Below, piece after piece: positions 19,406 through 23,434 of a stretch of DNA of 23,434 nt (position 1 is the first letter of the stretch; each line of letters opens with the position of its first letter). Where the stretch lies: positions 1 through 23,434 of the forward strand of contig JADIIX010000215.1 in assembly GCA_027604505.1 (NCBI GenBank), read 5' to 3'. Source of the DNA: Gonapodya sp. JEL0774. Its lineage: Eukaryota > Monoblepharomycota > Monoblepharidomycetes > Monoblepharidales > Gonapodyaceae. The position numbers were made by a program, and so were the translations under genes. The notes under the pieces were generated by a model. It saw nothing but the letters and a program-made list of their open reading frames with translations. It had not been told where the DNA came from and searched no databases.

Positions 19406-21773
19406 ATGATCACAGATTCCGACAACCCTGCAAACCTCCACGTGTTTGTCCGCAAGTCCCGGCCCACGGATTTGGTGATGGAGGCCCAGTTCGACGGGTC
19501 GACGTCTGACGAGGTGCGGTGGTCCCGTTGATGCACTCGCTCATTGACCGTGACTGAAGTTGGGCGAGATGCGCGCCGGGATTTTTGAACAGCTGTATCA
19601 GTGCTTCACGAACGACGCCATCGGTACCAAGCTTTGGGGGGATTACACGATCGAACTGACTCCGGGGGGGAAACTCGGCGGAGCTAAGGGGACGTGTTGG
19701 TATTTCGTCAAAACCTTGTTACTTGTCCTAATCAAGAGACAAAAAATCGAACGGCTGCTCTAGTTTCGGGACAGGTCATTGCGTTCGAAGCTCCCAAGTA
19801 CTTGTGTGAGTGGGCCGCCGTTAGAATTTCCACGTTGCACACCACCAAAATGAAAAGCCATGTTTCCAATCTACATCTCCACCTCAGCCTTCACGTTCTG
19901 CATGAACCCATCCGACACGAAAAACCCCCCGGTCTGTACCTTCATCTTCGACGAGTACCGTCGCGGATCACGAAGTGGGGCGTCGGTCACGCTGGTGAAA
20001 TCGGGAATAACGGCGGAGAAGAAGGACGTCCTCGCCAAAGGATGGTCAGTAAAAGCCAAACAGCACCAGGTGGACACAGTACTGTTTAGTCCTCCCGACC
20101 CCTCTCCTACATACTGCTCTACCCCACCACCCACCTCACAGGGAAGACTGGTGGTTCATCCCGTTCGCCAAGTACCTCCAGACACCGCGAAAGCGCCCGA
20201 GTACGGAAGAGCCCACCACCAATGGGTTTAAAAAGGCTAAAACCGATCAGGACACGAACGCTAACGGTGTGTCCGAGGAGGTCCCCGAGCTCGCCAAGCA
20301 AGGCATCGGAAGACCATGTCACTGGGAAATCCCAGTCAAGGTGTGTTTGCATTCGTTACGTGTTTTTTGAGGGTTCGAGTATGTACTTTCACACATACAC
20401 ACACGATCATATCGGCGACCCGCAGAACATGTCACGCGCCTCCAAGTTCTACACTTCTGCTCTTGGCTGGCGTGTCACTTCGTGGATGGATAACTACGCT
20501 CTCTTCAATCCCAACGCTGAAGGAAAGAAAGAAGGTGAGCGGTCGCAGCCCGCAGAACTTGCCGTCCCCGCCTCCTCAACTCCACCGGGAGCTGAATCTA
20601 CGCTCACCGTCTGCATGTAGGGAAGCAGTTCCTTGAGGGTGGTCTGTTCCTCGTCAGTGCCGATACACACATCTCGCCGGGCATGGAAGTGTACCTCGCT
20701 GTCGAGAGCATCGACGTGGCGATAGGTAAGGTGGTCAAGGCCGGCGGAAAGCAACTTGGGAAGAAGGAACTCGTGGGTTGAGGATGGGCGTCATTCATAA
20801 ATGCCAACGGTCGTGGTTGGTTAAAGCAATATGTACCACGTTCGTACATTGTTTAACAGGTGAAGGGCGACCCTGGGGGTGGAAAGCAACTTTTCTTCGA
20901 AGACACGGAAGGGAACGTGCATAGACTGTACGAAGTGAGTTGATTTGTACCGCGTGCGACCTGTGGAGCGCATCTCTACGTTCAAAACTGGGCGAGATAT
21001 CGATAATATCTGACCACGCTTTCGGTAACAGTTCTCCACACCAGAAATGTACAAAGACTTTACGAAACCCGACCCCAGGGACGGCGTGTTCGTGTGCAAC
21101 ATCCAGATCCCGGCCAAGGACAGCGATCGGTTCGAGAAGTTCTACAGCAAGCTGTTCGGGTGGTCGTTTGGGAAATTGATGGACGGGGAGTACACGTGGT
21201 GGACATGGAAAGGGGTTTCGACAGGTGAGCCGGGTCATGGGGACGTGGGGAGCCTGTTTTCTGTCAGGGGGTGGTGGTCGGTCTGGTCGCTGACGGAACA
21301 CACTGTTACGGTGTCCCTGCCAATCAACTTACCCCACCGCAGTGCCTGGTCTGCCCCCACTTCAGCCCGTCGGCGGCCTGATGAAGCCCAAGGACCCACC
21401 GAGACCCGCGCGGGGAAATGCCGGTGCTGGCCAGGGTCAGAACGTAGCGAGCCAGCGATTGTTCTTGTTGGTTGATGATATCGATGGGTGGGAGAAGAAG
21501 GTGAAGGAAGAAGGGGGGGAAGTGATCAAGCCCGTGTTTTTGATCGACGAGACTGGTGAGTGGACACGGTGGGGGTAAAGTGATGCGGTGATGATGTCGA
21601 CAAGAGTTTCAGTGGTTGCTGCACGTGTACGTGTGGGTTCATTTTGTTTCCCTCTCTTCACATTCCATTTTTTGTGCATTTCACCACCAGTGGGGTGGAA
21701 CTCCCAATGCCGGGATCCCGAAGGCAACGAAATTTGGCTGTACAAGCCTGCACCCAAAAGAGAAGCGAAGTGA
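19406..21773 (+). CDS. AHSA1/SRPBCC-VOC-VOC fusion protein, array copy 2
   Basis: Eleven exons (19406-19513, 19593-19695, 19764-19805, 19888-20044, 20142-20340, 20426-20534, 20621-20772, 20860-20934, 21032-21224, 21343-21555, 21691-21773) give 477 residues with the architecture of copy 1. Exons 1-7 are nearly identical in protein to copy 1. Exon 9 and the first half of exon 10 differ strongly: FSTPEMYKDFTKPDPRDG replaces FASPESYTSWSQPHPQDG, and VOC domain 2 begins CNIQIPAKD instead of CHIEIPAQD. Exon 10 lacks 10 codons of the Pro/Gly-rich loop. The last 35 or so codons of exon 10, intron 10 and the 3' flank are again almost identical. Intron 2 starts GTTGGT, a weaker donor than GTAGGT in the other copies. 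The reading frame is intact, so it looks functional. Changes at the first strand of VOC 2 could alter metal or ligand binding. Confidence 0.85.
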
Positions 21774-22225
21774 AGTATTCAGGGTGGGAATAGAGGGTTC
21801 AGCGGGGACGTGTACATAGTACGGGGGTGGTGATTGTGGCGACGGATTTTTCAGTTCGCAAATGAGTAATCGGTCATTATTTTGTTTTTGTTTGCTTGTT
21901 TCTGTCAATTGTGAATACATCGTTCGTTCAAGAAGGTGTGCTGCTGCTGTGGTGAGTTCCATCATTGAAACGCAGTGGTGTGTGGGTGCAGACCCCTCTG
22001 ACCCTTGTAAGAATAAGTTCGACATCACGTTGCAGACAGTACGAATCAGCTTCGCACTTGCTTTCAATTGCCGATTATCCAGTTATGCCCAAGTTGGGTG
22101 GTGGCGATGCTGCTAAAAGTCGGCCGGTGACTCTTCGCTTGCAAACAGTATTTATACAGACGGGCAAGCTTGCTTGAAGAATGAACATCCAACTTTCCCA
22201 GCTTTATTTGTTTTGCGCTTGTGGC
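21774..22225. other. Spacer between array copies 2 and 3
   Basis: Homologous to the spacer after copy 1. No gene is called. Shared landmarks include GAGTAATCGGTCATT near the 3' end of copy 2 and CAGTATTTATACAGACGGGC before the next promoter. Confidence 0.6.
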
Positions 22226-22247
22226 TTGACTTCCCTCATCGCATCAA

Positions 22248-22253
22248 CACGTG
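22248..22253 (+). promoter_or_regulatory. CACGTG E-box of array copy 3
   Basis: CACGTG lies 76-81 bases upstream of the start codon, matching copy 2. Confidence 0.4.
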
Positions 22254-22281
22254 AATCTCCGGATTGCGAAGACGGCCCCAA

Positions 22282-22287
22282 TATAAA
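22282..22287 (+). promoter_or_regulatory. TATA box of array copy 3
   Basis: TATAAA lies 42-47 bases upstream of the ATG at 22329 and aligns with the copy 2 TATATAA. Confidence 0.5.
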
Positions 22288-22328
22288 CGGCGCCTTTCCC
22301 CCGACCGGGCTATCCTCCTCCGTCCACA

Positions 22329-23434
22329 ATGATCACAGATTCCGACAACCCTGCAAACCTCCACGTGTTTGTCCGCAAGTCACGGCCTACGGATTTGGTG
22401 ATGGAAGCCCAGTTCGACGGGGCGACGTCTGACGAGGTACGGTACTCACCTTTTTGTTGTCATCACTCTGCATTGCTCGCGACTGAAGTTGGGCGAGATG
22501 GGCGCGGGAATTTTCGTCACCAGCTATACCAGTGCTTCACGAACGACGCCATCGGTACCAAGCTTTGGGGGGATTACACGATCGAACTGACTCCGGGGGG
22601 GAAACTCGGCGGAGCTAAGGGGACGTGTAGGTTATTTCGTCAAACCTTGTTACTTGTCCAAATCAAGAGACACAAAAATCGAACGGGTTGCTCTAGTTTC
22701 GGGACAGGTCATTGCGTTCGAAGCTCCCAAGTACTTGTGTGAGTGAGCCGCCGTCAAAATGTCCACGTTGCACACCCACCAAAATGAAAAACCATGTTTC
22801 CAATCTACATCTCCACCTCAGCCTTCACGTTCTCCATGAACCCATCCGACACGAAAACCCCGCCGGTCTGCACCTTCATCTTCGACGAGTACCGTCGCGG
22901 CTCACGAAGTGGGGCGTCGGTCACGCTGGTGAAATCGGGAATAACGGCCGAGGAGAAGGACATGTTTGCCAAAGGATGGTCAGTGAAATGGCCAACACAG
23001 TGCCGTGGTGCACACACTCCCGGGTGATCAGCCCTGAGATGTAACGTGGTTGTGCCCCCTCACCACCGCCACCCACCCCATAGGGAAGACTGGTGGTTCA
23101 TCCCGTTTGCGAAGCACCTCCAGTCACCGCGGAAGCGGCCCAGCCCGGGCATCGATGAACCCGAGACCGCCGGGGCCGCCACCAACGGGGCCAAGAAAGC
23201 CAAAAGCGACCAGGACTTGACCAGGACGGGGGACGCGAGCGGAGAGTCCTCGTCCGAGGAGGTCCCCGAACTGGCCAAGCAAGGTATCGGTCGGCCGTGT
23301 CACTGGGAAATACCCGTCAAGGTGTGTGTGTGTGTGTGGTTGCGGTTGGGTTGGCACCCTTTAGTACTTTTCGCACTCACACACACTTCTACGACACAAA
23401 CACGCGTACGTTCGGGCAACCCCCTTTGGCGGCG
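22329..23434 (+). CDS. AHSA1/SRPBCC-VOC-VOC fusion protein, array copy 3 (3' end outside window)
   Basis: Five exons are visible (22329-22436, 22524-22626, 22697-22738, 22822-22978, 23084-23321), joined in the same phases as copies 1 and 2. They cover the AHSA1 domain and the basic linker up to RPCHWEIPVK, the first strand of VOC domain 1. Exons 1-4 are nearly identical to the other copies. Exon 5 is 39 nt longer: the linker after PRKRP gains residues and is richer in Thr, Gly and Ser. Intron 4 also differs at its start. Intron 5 opens with a GT repeat, and no exon 6 acceptor followed by the expected Met-Ser-Arg-Ala is found before the end. VOC domains must lie beyond the window if the copy is complete. 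Confidence 0.8.

Larger units (their letters stand above)
19301..22225 (+). repeat. Tandem repeat unit 2 (about 2.93 kb)
   Basis: The second full unit has the same order of promoter, 11 exons and 3' flank as unit 1. It is shorter mainly because introns 8 and 9 are 97 and 118 nt against 158 and 153 nt, exon 10 is 30 nt shorter, and the spacer is shorter. Confidence 0.85.
22226..23434 (+). repeat. Tandem repeat unit 3 (cut by window end)
   Basis: The third unit starts with the same promoter landmark and runs through exons 1-5 of the gene before the window ends in intron 5. Whether more units follow cannot be seen. Confidence 0.85.

Overview
The window is nuclear DNA from a filamentous or early-diverging fungus. 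Almost every gene is split by many short GT-AG introns, mostly 50-100 nt. The proteins are typical of fungi: an RTA1-family membrane protein, an Fmp25-type mitochondrial RCC1 protein, a proteinase-K-like subtilase and a Sel1-repeat protein. Intron density is high (7 introns in a 1.9 kb CDS, 10 in a 1.4 kb CDS). That fits an intron-rich lineage such as a basidiomycete or a chytrid-like fungus better than a yeast, but the sequence alone does not settle the phylum.

Layout. 1-554: last visible exon of an unidentified Gly/Pro-rich gene (+). 555-1934: convergent spacer with strong G/C skew, then T-rich DNA. 1935-3200 (-): RTA1-like seven-helix protein, 6 exons. 3752-5547 (+): ankyrin-repeat protein kinase, 4 exons, divergent from RTA1. 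5548-7554: 2 kb with no gene I can defend. 7555-10080 (+): Sel1-repeat protein, 5 exons. 10196-12568 (-): FMP25, 8 exons, convergent with the Sel1 gene across 115 bp. 12651-13188 (-): a candidate small gene found by joining short exons. 13677-15703 (-): subtilase with inhibitor I9 prodomain, 7 exons. 16297-23434 (+): three head-to-tail copies of one gene, period about 3.1 and 2.9 kb. The third copy runs off the window.

The most distinctive content is the triplicated gene. I reconstructed 11 exons in copies 1 and 2 and the first 5 in copy 3. The product joins an AHSA1/SRPBCC ligand-binding-type domain, a basic linker that looks like a nuclear localisation signal, and two successive VOC (glyoxalase/bleomycin-resistance) domains. 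The copies share promoters, introns and 3' flanks. Divergence between them is patchy, which suggests recent amplification plus gene conversion. The substrate is unknown.

The other genes look like unrelated housekeeping or accessory genes, and nothing suggests a single pathway across the window. No rRNA, tRNA, CRISPR array or transposon was recognised. All gene models are exon chains read by eye from splice signals, frame and family resemblance, without transcript evidence.
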